A stretch of DNA of 64,000 nt from Pseudoalteromonas rubra (GCF_000238295.3 NZ_AHCD03000020.1:510147-574146), one strand, 5' to 3'; shown: positions 52,236-62,714, counted from the stretch's first letter. Numbers and translations are program-made. The notes: generated by a model from the letters alone, not told the origin.

Positions 52236-53120
52236 TTAGCGAACATCAATCTGGGTGATCTTCAGCTCAGCATCTCCTGTTACTATATTGAGCTCACCTG
52301 CCACTTTGACTGATGTTTTGTTGCCAGTGTTGTCAGGCAAGGCCACACTGGTTGCGCCAAATGTACATGATTCCAGTTTATCTGTGGTGGTGAGTGCCAC
52401 ACTCAGGCACTGGGTAACGGCGTTCTCTCCGGTGCCTTGCGTTTCACAGAAGCTGGGGTTGAGTGTATCTACTTGGCTTTGCACGACCTGCGACAGAGAG
52501 TAAGACAATGCAAATCCGTCTTGATCACAACTCAGGATGACCGGATTTTGATTGCTTTGTGCCGTTCCCAAAGTAAAGCGGTTTTCATCCCGGTTGCGAT
52601 ACCAAATGGTGATCTCGCTGCTTGGGGTCGTGATAGCTGTCTGTGCCGGGGCCCCCTGGCTGCGCCAGTCATCCAGTGAGGTGAGCGACGGTAAAGCCCC
52701 TGTAAAGGCCATCGCGGGGCTGTAATAGTACAACTCACCCGGTTTTACCGAGCCATTATCATCCCCTTGCCAGGTTTGTGCGCCACTGGAGCCAAAAATA
52801 TTCGCGGCCAGCAGGCATAAAGTGTCATCCGAGCTGAGTTCATGGGACGCAGAGAGAGAAAACTTGTCGGCTAATATGGTGAGCTGGGGCTTGGACTGTA
52901 ACCGAGCCCCCTCAATTTGCCAAAAGACCGCGGTGCTTTCAAACTTGTTGAGCAACCGTTGCGCGTTGAAATCGTTGCCGCAGCTTTGTGTGAGGTTGCC
53001 CGTATCCTGGGTATTGTTATCTGTGGACGAGTCTGGGTTTGCTTTTAATGGCTCGCTATTCTCTCCGCCACAGGCGATAAGTAAAGTGGCTGGAAGAATG
53101 AGGGGGATCAGATGCTTCAT
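52236..53120 (-). CDS. Lipoprotein, unknown function
   Basis: A 294-aa lipoprotein: MKHLIPLILPATLLIACGGE has a lipobox (LIAC). The mature part starts with a low-complexity Ser/Asn/Asp linker, then carries eight or so cysteines. I chose ATG 53120, with AAGAAGGA upstream; the longer frame to 53195 has no support. Domain not recognised. Confidence 0.75.
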   Translation of the reverse strand: MKHLIPLILPATLLIACGGENSEPLKANPDSSTDNNTQDTGNLTQSCGNDFNAQRLLNKFESTAVFWQIEGARLQSKPQLTILADKFSLSASHELSSDDTLCLLAANIFGSSGAQTWQGDDNGSVKPGELYYYSPAMAFTGALPSLTSLDDWRSQGAPAQTAITTPSSEITIWYRNRDENRFTLGTAQSNQNPVILSCDQDGFALSYSLSQVVQSQVDTLNPSFCETQGTGENAVTQCLSVALTTTDKLESCTFGATSVALPDNTGNKTSVKVAGELNIVTGDAELKITQIDVR

Positions 53121-53211
53121 ACGGTCCTTCTTAACTACGGCTGGTAATGTCTTTATACGGGCATTATATCGCCAACCGCAGGTAAATCGAGGCAAAAAAT
53201 GTGGTGATTTG

Positions 53212-54411
53212 TTAAAGTGGCGGGATCACCCCGAGCATTTGCAAACATTGTGCTGAAATGATCAGTACGCCGCAAAGTCCTGCGCACACCAGGCCCAGAT
53301 TTCCACCGACCACCTGGTAGCCGTCCGCCTGTTGTGTTTTACGTTGCTGCCAAACCATAGTGACTGGCAGGAAAATGGCCAGCACGACGAGTGCAATCGC
53401 CGCATAACCCAGCGCCGTAATAAACCCTTGCGGATAAAACAGTGCAAAACCAAGTGGCGGTAAGAAGGTGATGAGTGCCGTGATCACCCGCTCGGACACG
53501 GTATTACGCTTTTTAAAGGCATCAGCAAAAAAGTCAAACAGACCCAGGCTGACTCCTAAAAATGAGGTCGCCAGTGCCAGGTCGGCAAACAGTGTTACAA
53601 AGGTGCTCACCTGTGGGCTATGCGCGATACTGGAGATACTAGCTACAAACCCAGGCAGCCCTTCGCTATTTAGTAACGCACTTTGTGCCATCACACCCTG
53701 ACTGAGCAATTGCCAGCCTATATAGATCACTAAAGGCAGTGACGCGCCCACTATCATCACTTTTCTCAGTGTGCGGATATCAAGGCCCACATACTTAACG
53801 ATAGAGGGAATGGAGCCATGAAAGCCAAATGACGTGAAGATGACCGGCAGAGCAGAGATGATAAGTCCTTGCTCGACGGGCATATCTAGCAAGTGTTGAC
53901 CGCGTACATAGGGTGTAAGAACAAAGAACAAACTGGCCAATACCAGGATCTTGATCGTGAATAGAACGCGATTGAGCTTATCGACTGTGCTGGTACCCAA
54001 AGTCACAATGGTAGCGACCATGATGGCCAGCAGTACTGAGCCTGCCTGAGGTGCAATCTCCATACTGGTTAATGCAGTCAGCTTCTCCTGAAGCTGAGCA
54101 CCGCCGCCTGCAATGTAGGCAGCACACAGTGCATAAAACAAAAATACCATGGAGAAGTTTGCCACATACTGGCCTTTTTTACCCAAAATGCGTTTAGCGA
54201 GTGTGTTGAGTGTGGCTTCTTTGTTGGCGTATTGATGTAGTTCGAGCATCAGTAAGGCGGTGTAGGTCATCAAGGCCCAGGTTGCCAGTATTAAGAGTAA
54301 CGCGGTGGTGAATCCTAGTCCCGCAGAAGCGATCGGCAGCGCCAGCATGCCTGCTCCGATGGTGGTGCCGGCAACGATTAACATGCTGCCGATAGTTTTG
54401 TTCTTTTGCAC
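53212..54411 (-). CDS. Aromatic amino-acid permease (TyrP/Mtr-like)
   Basis: A 399-aa transporter of the hydroxy/aromatic amino-acid permease family, with about eleven helices. The N-terminal helix contains GTTIGAGMLALPIASAGLGF, which is diagnostic, and FTSFGFHGSIPSIVKYVG is a second conserved block. Substrate is probably tyrosine or tryptophan. Start is GTG 54411 with AGGGG upstream. Neighbouring lipoprotein gene follows after 91 bp. Confidence 0.9.
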   Translation of the reverse strand: MQKNKTIGSMLIVAGTTIGAGMLALPIASAGLGFTTALLLILATWALMTYTALLMLELHQYANKEATLNTLAKRILGKKGQYVANFSMVFLFYALCAAYIAGGGAQLQEKLTALTSMEIAPQAGSVLLAIMVATIVTLGTSTVDKLNRVLFTIKILVLASLFFVLTPYVRGQHLLDMPVEQGLIISALPVIFTSFGFHGSIPSIVKYVGLDIRTLRKVMIVGASLPLVIYIGWQLLSQGVMAQSALLNSEGLPGFVASISSIAHSPQVSTFVTLFADLALATSFLGVSLGLFDFFADAFKKRNTVSERVITALITFLPPLGFALFYPQGFITALGYAAIALVVLAIFLPVTMVWQQRKTQQADGYQVVGGNLGLVCAGLCGVLIISAQCLQMLGVIPPL

Positions 54412-54547
54412 ACATAGCCCCTAACTTTGTGAGAGAAGCAGGCACAATATAACGGTTCAATAAAAAATGAAATAGTTTTGCTACAAATCAAGGTACAGGC
54501 TTGTAATTTGTGCATTACAGCGCCGTTTAAGGTGATTGAAATTGCAT

Positions 54548-54572
54548 AAAAAAAGCCGGCGAATGCCGGCTT
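54548..54572 (-). terminator. Rho-independent terminator after putA
   Basis: Stem AAGCCGGC / GCCGGCTT with loop GAAT and an A-run on its left, which is a T-run on the minus strand; 28 bp after the putA stop. Confidence 0.9.
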
Positions 54573-54599
54573 AGATTGAATAAGAGTTAACGCATTCAG

Positions 54600-57500
54600 T
54601 TATTCGTCGTCTTCTACCAAAGTCATCAGCGATGTATTACCACCCGATGCGGTGGTATCAACACTGACTGTCTTTTCTGTTAACAGCCGGCTGATCAGGG
54701 TGTCGTAGTACTCAGCACTGATCACTGGCAGGATAGCGCCTGTACGTGCCGCCAGCTGCTGACTGAAGTAACCCAGGCGTGACGAACGTGCAGCAACCAC
54801 TGCGCCTGACAGGTGCGAATGCGCCAGAATTGCTTGTAACTGGTTAGGTCTGGCGACCTGCAGTACACCTTCGGCAACCCCGGTGGAGATAAACTTATTG
54901 CGGAATGCTTGTGCTTCGTCGTAGAACAGGTCCGATGCCACCGTGATCACGGTATTACCTGCTGCCAGTGCAGTAATAATAGAGAGTGCCCAGAAATTAA
55001 ACGAGGTACTCTTATCGGCATAACACACAACACAGCCACGTGGTTCGAGGTGCAAGGTGTTAGACTCACCCGTTGGCCCTGGTAAGGTGATGTGAGAACG
55101 CATACGTTTTTCCAGGCGGTTAAGCTGGGCACGGGCATCCGCCAGTGTCAGAGCCAAATCGTCCGCCAGGTCGTCAATGATCTCAACCGTTGCAATTTTG
55201 GCGAGTAGCTGTCGTACCGCAGACACTCGGTCATTGAGTGGTGTCGCACGCCAGATCTTTTCATCGCGAAGCGAGTTTTGCATTAGGGCCTTGACCTGCT
55301 CAACTGCACCCGGGAAGTGGTGCGTTTCTAACTCATCTGGTGTCAGGTTTGTCATCTGAACGTTGTCCGGAGACGCTTTCTCTTTTACCAAGCGCCATAG
55401 ATAGTTTGGACCACCGGCTTTAGGGCCTGTGCCTGATAATCCGCGACCACCGAATGGTTGTACACCCACGATAGCACCGATCATGTTCCGGTTGACGTAG
55501 ACATTACCCGCACGAGACATTTTCGCCAGATATTCACAACGAGATTCAATACGAGAGTGAACACCCATAGTCAGGCCGTATCCTGTCCCATTGATCTGAT
55601 CAATCACATTATCGAGGTCTTCGCCTTTGAAGCGAATGACATGAACAACCGGGCCAAATACTTCGCGCTTCAACACTGACAAGTCAGAGATTTCATACAA
55701 GCGCGGCGCAAAGAAGTAAGCACCATTTTCACTGTTGTCCGGGATCTTAGCTTCAAACAACAACTTGCCGTTGCCTTTCATAAACTCAACGTGTTTAGTC
55801 AGAACATTCAGTGCTTTTTCGTCGATCACCGGGCCTACATCGGTAGACAACAGCGCCGGGTCGCCAACATGCAGCTCTTGTAGTGCACCTTGCAGCATTT
55901 TGATAATGCCATCCGCGACGTCTTCTTGCAGGAACAGTACCCGCAGGGCTGAACAGCGCTGACCGGCACTTTGGAAACCAGAAGAAATGACGTCGTCAAC
56001 AACTTGCTCAGGCAGGGCTGTTGAGTCCACGATCATACAGTTTTGGCCACCTGTCTCTGCGATCAGCGGGACCTGGATGTCGTTACGCTCAGCCAGAATT
56101 TGTGAAATCAATGTGCCGGTTTCAGTTGAACCGGTGAACATCACAGCCTGAATACGCTCATCTGGAACAATGTGCTTACCTACTTCGCTACCGCGCGCAA
56201 TAACTGGTTGAACAACATGCTCAGGCAGACCAACGGTACGCATCAGCTCGATACAACGAACAGCAATCATGCTTGTTTGCTCGGCAGGCTTAGCAATAAC
56301 AGTATTACCCGTCACTATGGCTGCGGCAACCTGACCCAGGAAGATCGCCAATGGGAAGTTCCAAGGGCTGATACACAAAATCACACCACGGGCTTCAAAA
56401 CGCTCGTCTTTAGATAGCTCTTCGGCACGTGCTGCATAGTAACGACAGAAGTCTACAGCTTCGCGTACTTCATCAATACCATCTTGTGTGATCTTACCGG
56501 CTTCTTTAATACAGATTGCTACCAACTCGTCATGGTGACGCTCAAGAATATCACCCACACGGCGCAGCAGGTCCGCTCGCTCTTTCACAGGCGTTTGCGA
56601 CCACTCTGCAAAAGCGTTTTCTGCATTGCTCAGGATACCTTGCATGTATGTTTCATCATGCACAGGTACATGGCCGACAATTTCTGTGTGATTAGCCGGG
56701 TTGCGTACTGCCATGCGACCCTCTGGCACATCGCTTTCTTCAATGCGATGTTCGTTGAACCAGTTATCCAGGTTTTCTTTGAACGGGGTGAGCACATTAA
56801 TGTCAGTCAGGTCCATTCCTTTTGAGTTTGGACGCTCATCGCCGTACAACTCAATAGGCAGATTGATCTGCTTGTTATATTTGTTACGCAGGCCTTGCAA
56901 GGTTTCAACCGGATCAGGCAGCAGAGATTCTACTGGTTTAGTGGTATCGACAATGGCATTAACGAACGATGAATTGGCACCGTTTTCAAGCAGACGACGC
57001 ACCAGGTAGGCGAGCAAGTCTTCATGATGGCCAACCGGTGCGTAAACACGACACTGGATCCCTTCGCTTTCTACGATTTGGTCAAACAGGGATTCACCCA
57101 TACCGTGCAGACGCTGGAATTCGAACCCAGTGTTGTCGCCTTTAGCCACTTCAAGAATAGTCGCTGCGGTGTAAGCGTTGTGCGTAGCGAACTGCGGAAA
57201 CAGCACATCACGTGCTTCCAGTAGTTTGATTGCACATGCTTTATAAGAGACGTCAGTAGTCGCTTTACGAGTAAATACCGGGAAGTGGTCTAAACCGTCT
57301 TGCTGTGTGGTTTTGATTTCGGTATCCCAGTAAGCACCTTTTACCAGACGGACCATCAGTTTACGACCTACGCGACGAGCCAGATCAGCAACCCATTCCA
57401 CTACAAAAATAGCACGCTTCTGATACGCTTGTACTGCCAGGCCAAAACCATTCCAGCCATCCAGCTCCGGTGCTGAGAAGACCGCTTCAATCACGTCTAA

Positions 57501-58403
57501 AGAGATATCCAGGCGATCCGCTTCTTCAGCATCCACCGTAAAGCCGATATCATACTGCTTTGCTGCTACCGCCAGCTCTTTCAGCTTAGGCACCAACTCT
57601 TCCATCACACGGTCGCTGTGAGAAAACTCATAACGCGGGTGGATAGCAGAAAGCTTAACTGAAATACCCGGGCTCTTAACTGGGCCACGACCGGCAGCTG
57701 CTTTACCGATGGCGTGGATTGCATTCATGTAGCTATGGTAGTAGCGCTCGGCATCCGCCATGGTACGCGCACCTTCGCCCAGCATATCGTATGAGTATAC
57801 GTAGCCTTTTTGTTCTTTTTCTGCGGCGCGTGTAATCGCATCCTGGATGGTTTCACCCATGACAAACTGTTTACCCATGATCTTCATGGCAAAGTTGACA
57901 GACTTACGGATCACTGGTTCACCCAAGCGGCCAACCGTGCGTTTTAGAATACCAAACTGTTCTTCCTGTTGTTTGTCACTGTAGTTCACCATTTTACCGG
58001 TGACCAGCAAACCCCAGCTCGACGCGTTTACAAACAGAGAGTCACTGCTACCAAGGTGAGAACTCCAGTCGCCCTTAGCTAGCTTGTCGCGGATCAGCTG
58101 GTCTTGAGTTTCTTTATCTGGTACTCGCAGCAAAGCTTCGGCCAAACACATCAATACCACGCCTTCTTCTGATGACAGAGAGAATTCGTTAAGTAGCGCG
58201 TCTATCCCATTCTGACCATCCTGATCGCGACGGATATTTAGTACCATCTGACGGGCTCTTTCCCAGGCACGGCTACGCGCTGTTACACCCACTTCGGCCA
58301 GCGGCAGAATGTGGTCGATAACTTCATTTTCATCGATGCGGTAAAAATCGCGGATTTTCTGTCTGATAGGACAGGTAGTTGTCAAATCGCCGTTATAAAG
58401 CAT
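54600..58403 (-). CDS. putA: Bifunctional proline dehydrogenase / P5C dehydrogenase PutA
   Basis: A 1267-aa enzyme converting proline to glutamate. Residues about 130-480 are the FAD-dependent proline dehydrogenase barrel (RLVKGAYWDTEIK, VYAPVGHHEDLLAYLVRRLLENG). Residues about 560-1010 are the aldehyde dehydrogenase, with Glu783 in LIAETGGQN and nucleophile Cys817 in SAGQRCSALR. A C-terminal 200-residue domain completes it. The ribbon-helix-helix DNA-binding domain of E. coli PutA is missing, so it does not repress its own gene; the divergent Lrp-type gene probably does the regulation. GAGG precedes the ATG. Confidence 0.95.
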   Translation of the reverse strand: MLYNGDLTTTCPIRQKIRDFYRIDENEVIDHILPLAEVGVTARSRAWERARQMVLNIRRDQDGQNGIDALLNEFSLSSEEGVVLMCLAEALLRVPDKETQDQLIRDKLAKGDWSSHLGSSDSLFVNASSWGLLVTGKMVNYSDKQQEEQFGILKRTVGRLGEPVIRKSVNFAMKIMGKQFVMGETIQDAITRAAEKEQKGYVYSYDMLGEGARTMADAERYYHSYMNAIHAIGKAAAGRGPVKSPGISVKLSAIHPRYEFSHSDRVMEELVPKLKELAVAAKQYDIGFTVDAEEADRLDISLDVIEAVFSAPELDGWNGFGLAVQAYQKRAIFVVEWVADLARRVGRKLMVRLVKGAYWDTEIKTTQQDGLDHFPVFTRKATTDVSYKACAIKLLEARDVLFPQFATHNAYTAATILEVAKGDNTGFEFQRLHGMGESLFDQIVESEGIQCRVYAPVGHHEDLLAYLVRRLLENGANSSFVNAIVDTTKPVESLLPDPVETLQGLRNKYNKQINLPIELYGDERPNSKGMDLTDINVLTPFKENLDNWFNEHRIEESDVPEGRMAVRNPANHTEIVGHVPVHDETYMQGILSNAENAFAEWSQTPVKERADLLRRVGDILERHHDELVAICIKEAGKITQDGIDEVREAVDFCRYYAARAEELSKDERFEARGVILCISPWNFPLAIFLGQVAAAIVTGNTVIAKPAEQTSMIAVRCIELMRTVGLPEHVVQPVIARGSEVGKHIVPDERIQAVMFTGSTETGTLISQILAERNDIQVPLIAETGGQNCMIVDSTALPEQVVDDVISSGFQSAGQRCSALRVLFLQEDVADGIIKMLQGALQELHVGDPALLSTDVGPVIDEKALNVLTKHVEFMKGNGKLLFEAKIPDNSENGAYFFAPRLYEISDLSVLKREVFGPVVHVIRFKGEDLDNVIDQINGTGYGLTMGVHSRIESRCEYLAKMSRAGNVYVNRNMIGAIVGVQPFGGRGLSGTGPKAGGPNYLWRLVKEKASPDNVQMTNLTPDELETHHFPGAVEQVKALMQNSLRDEKIWRATPLNDRVSAVRQLLAKIATVEIIDDLADDLALTLADARAQLNRLEKRMRSHITLPGPTGESNTLHLEPRGCVVCYADKSTSFNFWALSIITALAAGNTVITVASDLFYDEAQAFRNKFISTGVAEGVLQVARPNQLQAILAHSHLSGAVVAARSSRLGYFSQQLAARTGAILPVISAEYYDTLISRLLTEKTVSVDTTASGGNTSLMTLVEDDE

Positions 58404-58773
58404 AACTCAGCCTCATAAAATAAAGAGTCAAAAATGATTGTAAATTGAACTACTTAATGCAGTGATAGCGGCACTGTTTGTAAGTGCTCGCTACAAAGCT
58501 TGCCTTTTAATGAAGGTAAGTCTTCTCAAAAAGCGTCAATTACGACAATATGATGCGGTCATAGTGCTAACCTTAACACACCTTTAGAGGTGTTCAACTT
58601 TTAGCCAGTCTCGCGTTCTAATAAATGGTTTGCCACGGATAAGTCTCTGATGTGGCGATTACGTCAAATTTCGGGGACATTCTATCGAAAAGACAGCAGA
58701 ATATGCTGTCTTATTTTTTTGGATTACGGTAAATTTGCGGGTAATTGCCAAGCTGTGCAGAATTTTATGCTGA
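58404..58773. other. putA-putR divergent region
   Basis: About 370 bp between divergent genes. It should hold the putA promoter and Lrp-type regulator binding sites. It also contains a strong intrinsic terminator (58690-58720) facing putR with no annotated gene before it, and a CACCTTTAGAGGTG hairpin near 58580. No known riboswitch is recognised. Confidence 0.55.
58690..58720 (+). terminator. Orphan intrinsic terminator upstream of putR
   Basis: Stem AAGACAGCA / TGCTGTCTT, loop GAATA, followed by ATTTTTTTT. It faces the putR gene and has no coding gene upstream on that strand, so it may end a small RNA or attenuate the putR leader. Confidence 0.82.
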
Positions 58774-59262
58774 ATGACCACTTCAATTAAAACCCGGGTG
58801 CTCGACAGGATTGATTTAGCTATCCTGGATATCCTGCAAAAGAATGCCCGTATTTCCAATGTAAACCTGGCCAAAGCGGTTAATCTGAGTCCCAGTCCAT
58901 GCCTGGATAGGGTAAAGAAACTCGAAGCCGAGGGCTATATTGAAGGCTATGTTGCCAGGTTAAATGCCGCCAAGTTGGGTCAGCACCTGGTGGCCCATGT
59001 CGAGATCACCCTGAAAAGCTCGACCGAATCAGTGTTTGAAACGTTTAAGGAACATGTACTGGAGCTTCCCAACGTGGTCGCCTGTGACATGGTGGCGGGT
59101 GGGTTCGACTACCTTTTAAAGATACGGGTACAAGATATGCGTCAGTACCGAGAGGTATTGGGGCAGATCGTTGAGATCCCCGGTGTTGGCACCAATCATA
59201 CCTATATGGTGATTGAACATGTTAAAGAAGACATGGGCGTTGAGGTACTGAACTTTCAGTGA
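58774..59262 (+). CDS. putR: Lrp/AsnC-family regulator (probable PutR)
   Basis: A 162-aa Lrp/AsnC regulator: N-terminal helix-turn-helix (DRIDLAILDILQKNARISN, VNLAKAVNLSPSPCLDRVKKLE) and C-terminal RAM ligand-binding domain (VACDMVAGGFDYLLKIRV). Divergent from putA, so it is the likely proline-responsive activator, as PutR does for other PutA proteins without a DNA-binding domain. The start has only a weak ribosome-binding site. The proline response is inferred. Confidence 0.9.
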   Translation: MTTSIKTRVLDRIDLAILDILQKNARISNVNLAKAVNLSPSPCLDRVKKLEAEGYIEGYVARLNAAKLGQHLVAHVEITLKSSTESVFETFKEHVLELPNVVACDMVAGGFDYLLKIRVQDMRQYREVLGQIVEIPGVGTNHTYMVIEHVKEDMGVEVLNFQ

Positions 59263-59394
59263 TAGGCGCTGAGTTGGGCCATATCATTGGGGTTTCATAT
59301 TTTGTAACAAGCTTTTGACCGCAAGTTAGCTGTAATTAGGAACAGAGTTGTTATTATAAATGAGATAAAATAACAAAACTAACTTGTGAGGCTT

Positions 59395-62300
59395 ATGAAA
59401 CTCAAGCACCTAGTTGCCGCCATTGCGGCTGTGGCAGCACCGCTGGCCGCTGCTTACCAAACAGAGGACACGCGTTTACTGCGCTTTCCTGATATTCATC
59501 AGAACAAGGTTACCTTCGTATATGGTGGCGATATCTACATTGCCGATACGAAATCGGGTAACAGCACTCGCCTGACAGACCATGTTGGCTTTGAGACGTT
59601 TCCCAAATTCTCTCCCGATGGCAAACGCATCGCCTTTGCTGCCGAATACAATGGTAGCCGACAAATTTATGTGATTGACGCGGATGGTTCTAACCTGAAG
59701 CAGCTGACGTATTACAATGATGTAGGCCCAATGCCACCGCGCGGCGGTTTTGACTACCGGGTTTTTGACTGGACGCCGGACGGCAAACATATCGTATTCC
59801 GTGCCAATCGTACTCCCTGGGGTAAACGTATGGGTCGCCCTTTCATGATCCCGGCGGATGGTGGCCTGGAGCAGCCACTGGCAATCCCTGAAAGTGGTGG
59901 TGGTATGCTGTCACCCGATGGTAAACAGTTTGTTTATACCCCGATAGATCGTGAGTTCAGAACCTGGAAACGCAGCCGAGGCGGTCGTGCGCAGGATGTC
60001 TGGGTGTATGATTTAGAGAATAATACCTCTAAACAACTCACCGAGCACAGGGCAACAGATCAGCAGCCAACCTGGGTAAATGACAGCATTTACTTTGTGT
60101 CTGACCGTGATTACACGCTGAACTTGTACAAGTATCGTGAAGGGAAAGCGCCAGTTAAAATGACCAATCACAGTGACTATGATGTGCTGTGGCCTTCGGC
60201 TGGACCTGATGCCATCGTGTATGAAAATGGCGGTTACCTGTATCGTTTTGATGAGGCAACCAAAGCCACTGAAAAGCTGACCATTAATGTGCCAGGGGTG
60301 CGTAAGTACGCTATGCCTTATACCAAAAATGTCAGCAAATTCATTGATTCAATGGATGTGTCTCATGACGGTAAGCGTGCCTTATTTACTGCACGTGGTG
60401 AAATCTTTTCAGTGCCAGTAGAGCAAGGCACAACCCGTAACCTGAGTATGACGGACAAGGGTCGTGAAATTGCAGCCAGCTGGTCGCCGAACGGTCGTTA
60501 TATTGCTTATATGAGTGATGCATCGGGCGAATATGAGATTTATCTTAAAGATCGCGCCAACAATAATGAAGTCACACAACTTACCAGCAACGGCACTATC
60601 TGGCGCTTTGACCCAATCTGGTCTGCTGACAGTTCAAAGCTGTTATTTGCGGATAAAAACCACACTATGTGGTGGCTGGATGCCAAATCGGGTGAGCTGC
60701 ATAAAATCGATACCGGTAAATATGATGACGATGGCATCACTCAGTATACCTGGTCTCCTAACAATGACGATCTGGTCTTTGTGAAGAATAATGCCAACCG
60801 ATATGCATCGCTGTGGCATTACAACACACAGAGCAAAACGCTCAGTCGTCTTACAGATGACATGACCAACGAGCAGAACCCGGCATTCTCACCGGATGGT
60901 CAATACCTGTATTTTACGTCAGAGCGCGATTTCAACCTGACCTTCAGCTCGTATGAATTTGCTTATTTGTATAACAATGCAACCCGTTTGTATGCTGTTG
61001 CGGTGAACGGCCAGGTTGCTTCACTGAGTGCGTTTAACAGTGATGAAGCGGCAATCGTCAGTGAAGAAAAAGACGAGAAGGGCGACGACAGCAAAGCAGA
61101 TAACCAGCTGCAGGTTGAGGGCTTTATGTCACGGGTGGTCGCACTACCGGCGAAAGCGGGTAGTTATGGCGACCTGAATGGTGTGAAGGACGGCGTATTG
61201 ACACTGTCTGAAGGCACACTAAAGCTGATCCCCAACAAACAAGATGGCAAAGTGCAAACGGTTGCTAAGGGCGTACAGGCCTACAAGCTCGCTGCTGGTG
61301 GTGAGCATCTGATTGTCCGTGCTGGCGGTAAATACAGTGTGATAAAGCCCAAAGCTAAGCAAGATCTGAAAGCGACACAACTTGACCTGAGCAACATGAT
61401 GCTCAAGATCGATCCGAAAGTTGAATGGCAACAAATGTATGTCGAAGGCTGGCGGACGCTCAGAGACTGGTTCTATGATGAAAATCACCATGGTCAGGAT
61501 TGGGATGCCATTTTGAAGCGTTATCAGCCAATGGCCGATGCCGTCGCACATCGTAATGACCTGGATTATGTTCTGAGCGAAATTGCTGGTGAAATCAATG
61601 CGGGTCACATCTATGTTCAGTCTGGTGACGAGCCGAAAGCTAAGCGCAAAAAGCACGGTTTGTTAGGGGCTCAGATCAGTGCCCACAACTCAGGCTTTGT
61701 ACGCATTGAAAAAATCTATCAGGGTGAGAACTGGCATGAAGAGTTCCGCTCGCCGCTGGATGAGCCAGGTGTGAACGCCAGTGTGGGCGATTACATTGTA
61801 TCGGTGAATGGTCGCGCGGTTAACTCCGTGAGTAATTTCTATGAGCTGCTGGAAAATACTCAGGGGACTCAGGTTGAGCTGCGTCTAAATAACACACCAA
61901 GCCTGGATGGGGCCTGGCAGGTAACAGTGAAGCCAAGTGCCAGTGAAGGCGGCCTGCGTTACCTTGAGTGGGTTCATGCTCGCATGGCATATGTCGATAA
62001 ACTGTCAGGTGGCCGTATCGGTTACGTCCATCTGCCAAATACATTGTTTGAAGGTAACCGTGCGATGTTTAAGCACTTTATGCCGCAGACAACCAAAGAT
62101 GCCCTGATCATTGACGACCGTTACAATGGCGGTGGCTTTATACCTGAGCATATGATCACCTGGCTGGCTCGCAAACCATTGAACTATTGGAAACGCCGTG
62201 GTGTTGAGCCAACTAAAACACCACAATTTGCCCATGATGGACCGAAAGCCATGTTGATCAATGGCTATTCAAGTTCGGGCGGGGACGCGTTACCTTACTA

Positions 62301-62619
62301 CTTCCGCCAGGCGGGATTAGGTAAACTCATTGGTACTCGGACTTGGGGTGGTCTGATCGGTATTTCGGGTAATCCTCGTTTGGTTGACGGTGGTCAGGTA
62401 ATTGCTGCGACTTTCCGTATTCTGGACAATGAGGGTAACTGGATCATTGAAGACGTGGGCGTGAGTCCGGATATCGAAGTCATTGATCGCCCTGAACTGA
62501 TCCATGCAGGTAAAGATCCGTCAGTAGAGCGCGCTGTTGAGGAGCTGCTAAAAGAAATGAAAGCAAATCCGAAGACGCCACTTACTGTGCCGCCAGCGCC
62601 AACTGAATTTGGCCGATAA
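59395..62619 (+). CDS. Tricorn-like exported S41 protease
   Basis: A 1074-aa exported tricorn-type protease. Signal peptide MKLKHLVAAIAAVAAPLAAA. Residues about 25-560 are beta-propeller repeats of the PD40/WD40-like kind (FPKFSPDGKRIAFAAEYNGS, NPAFSPDGQYLYFTS). Then a tricorn core region, a PDZ domain (about 780-845, SVGDYIVSVNGRAVNSV), and an S41 catalytic domain with GYSSSGGDALPYYFR holding the expected nucleophilic serine and HRNDLDYVLSEIAGEINAGH the histidine region. It degrades oligopeptides in the periplasm or outside. Start ATG 59395 sits behind GTGAGG; a GTG at 59386 is an alternative. Confidence 0.9.
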   Translation: MKLKHLVAAIAAVAAPLAAAYQTEDTRLLRFPDIHQNKVTFVYGGDIYIADTKSGNSTRLTDHVGFETFPKFSPDGKRIAFAAEYNGSRQIYVIDADGSNLKQLTYYNDVGPMPPRGGFDYRVFDWTPDGKHIVFRANRTPWGKRMGRPFMIPADGGLEQPLAIPESGGGMLSPDGKQFVYTPIDREFRTWKRSRGGRAQDVWVYDLENNTSKQLTEHRATDQQPTWVNDSIYFVSDRDYTLNLYKYREGKAPVKMTNHSDYDVLWPSAGPDAIVYENGGYLYRFDEATKATEKLTINVPGVRKYAMPYTKNVSKFIDSMDVSHDGKRALFTARGEIFSVPVEQGTTRNLSMTDKGREIAASWSPNGRYIAYMSDASGEYEIYLKDRANNNEVTQLTSNGTIWRFDPIWSADSSKLLFADKNHTMWWLDAKSGELHKIDTGKYDDDGITQYTWSPNNDDLVFVKNNANRYASLWHYNTQSKTLSRLTDDMTNEQNPAFSPDGQYLYFTSERDFNLTFSSYEFAYLYNNATRLYAVAVNGQVASLSAFNSDEAAIVSEEKDEKGDDSKADNQLQVEGFMSRVVALPAKAGSYGDLNGVKDGVLTLSEGTLKLIPNKQDGKVQTVAKGVQAYKLAAGGEHLIVRAGGKYSVIKPKAKQDLKATQLDLSNMMLKIDPKVEWQQMYVEGWRTLRDWFYDENHHGQDWDAILKRYQPMADAVAHRNDLDYVLSEIAGEINAGHIYVQSGDEPKAKRKKHGLLGAQISAHNSGFVRIEKIYQGENWHEEFRSPLDEPGVNASVGDYIVSVNGRAVNSVSNFYELLENTQGTQVELRLNNTPSLDGAWQVTVKPSASEGGLRYLEWVHARMAYVDKLSGGRIGYVHLPNTLFEGNRAMFKHFMPQTTKDALIIDDRYNGGGFIPEHMITWLARKPLNYWKRRGVEPTKTPQFAHDGPKAMLINGYSSSGGDALPYYFRQAGLGKLIGTRTWGGLIGISGNPRLVDGGQVIAATFRILDNEGNWIIEDVGVSPDIEVIDRPELIHAGKDPSVERAVEELLKEMKANPKTPLTVPPAPTEFGR

Positions 62620-62671
62620 CGGCTGCATTAGCTGAGTCTGGACAGTTGTCCAGACTGTTAAAAATGAATCG

Positions 62672-62698
62672 AAAGGGGTGCAGAGCACCCCTTTTTAT
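62672..62698 (+). terminator. Rho-independent terminator after the tricorn-like gene
   Basis: Stem AAAGGGGTGC / GCACCCCTTT, loop AGA, then TTATAT. A second near-perfect hairpin, GTCTGGACA / TGTCCAGAC, lies just before it at 62635-62654. Confidence 0.88.
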
Positions 62699-62714
62699 AT
62701 GGGAAATAACAACA

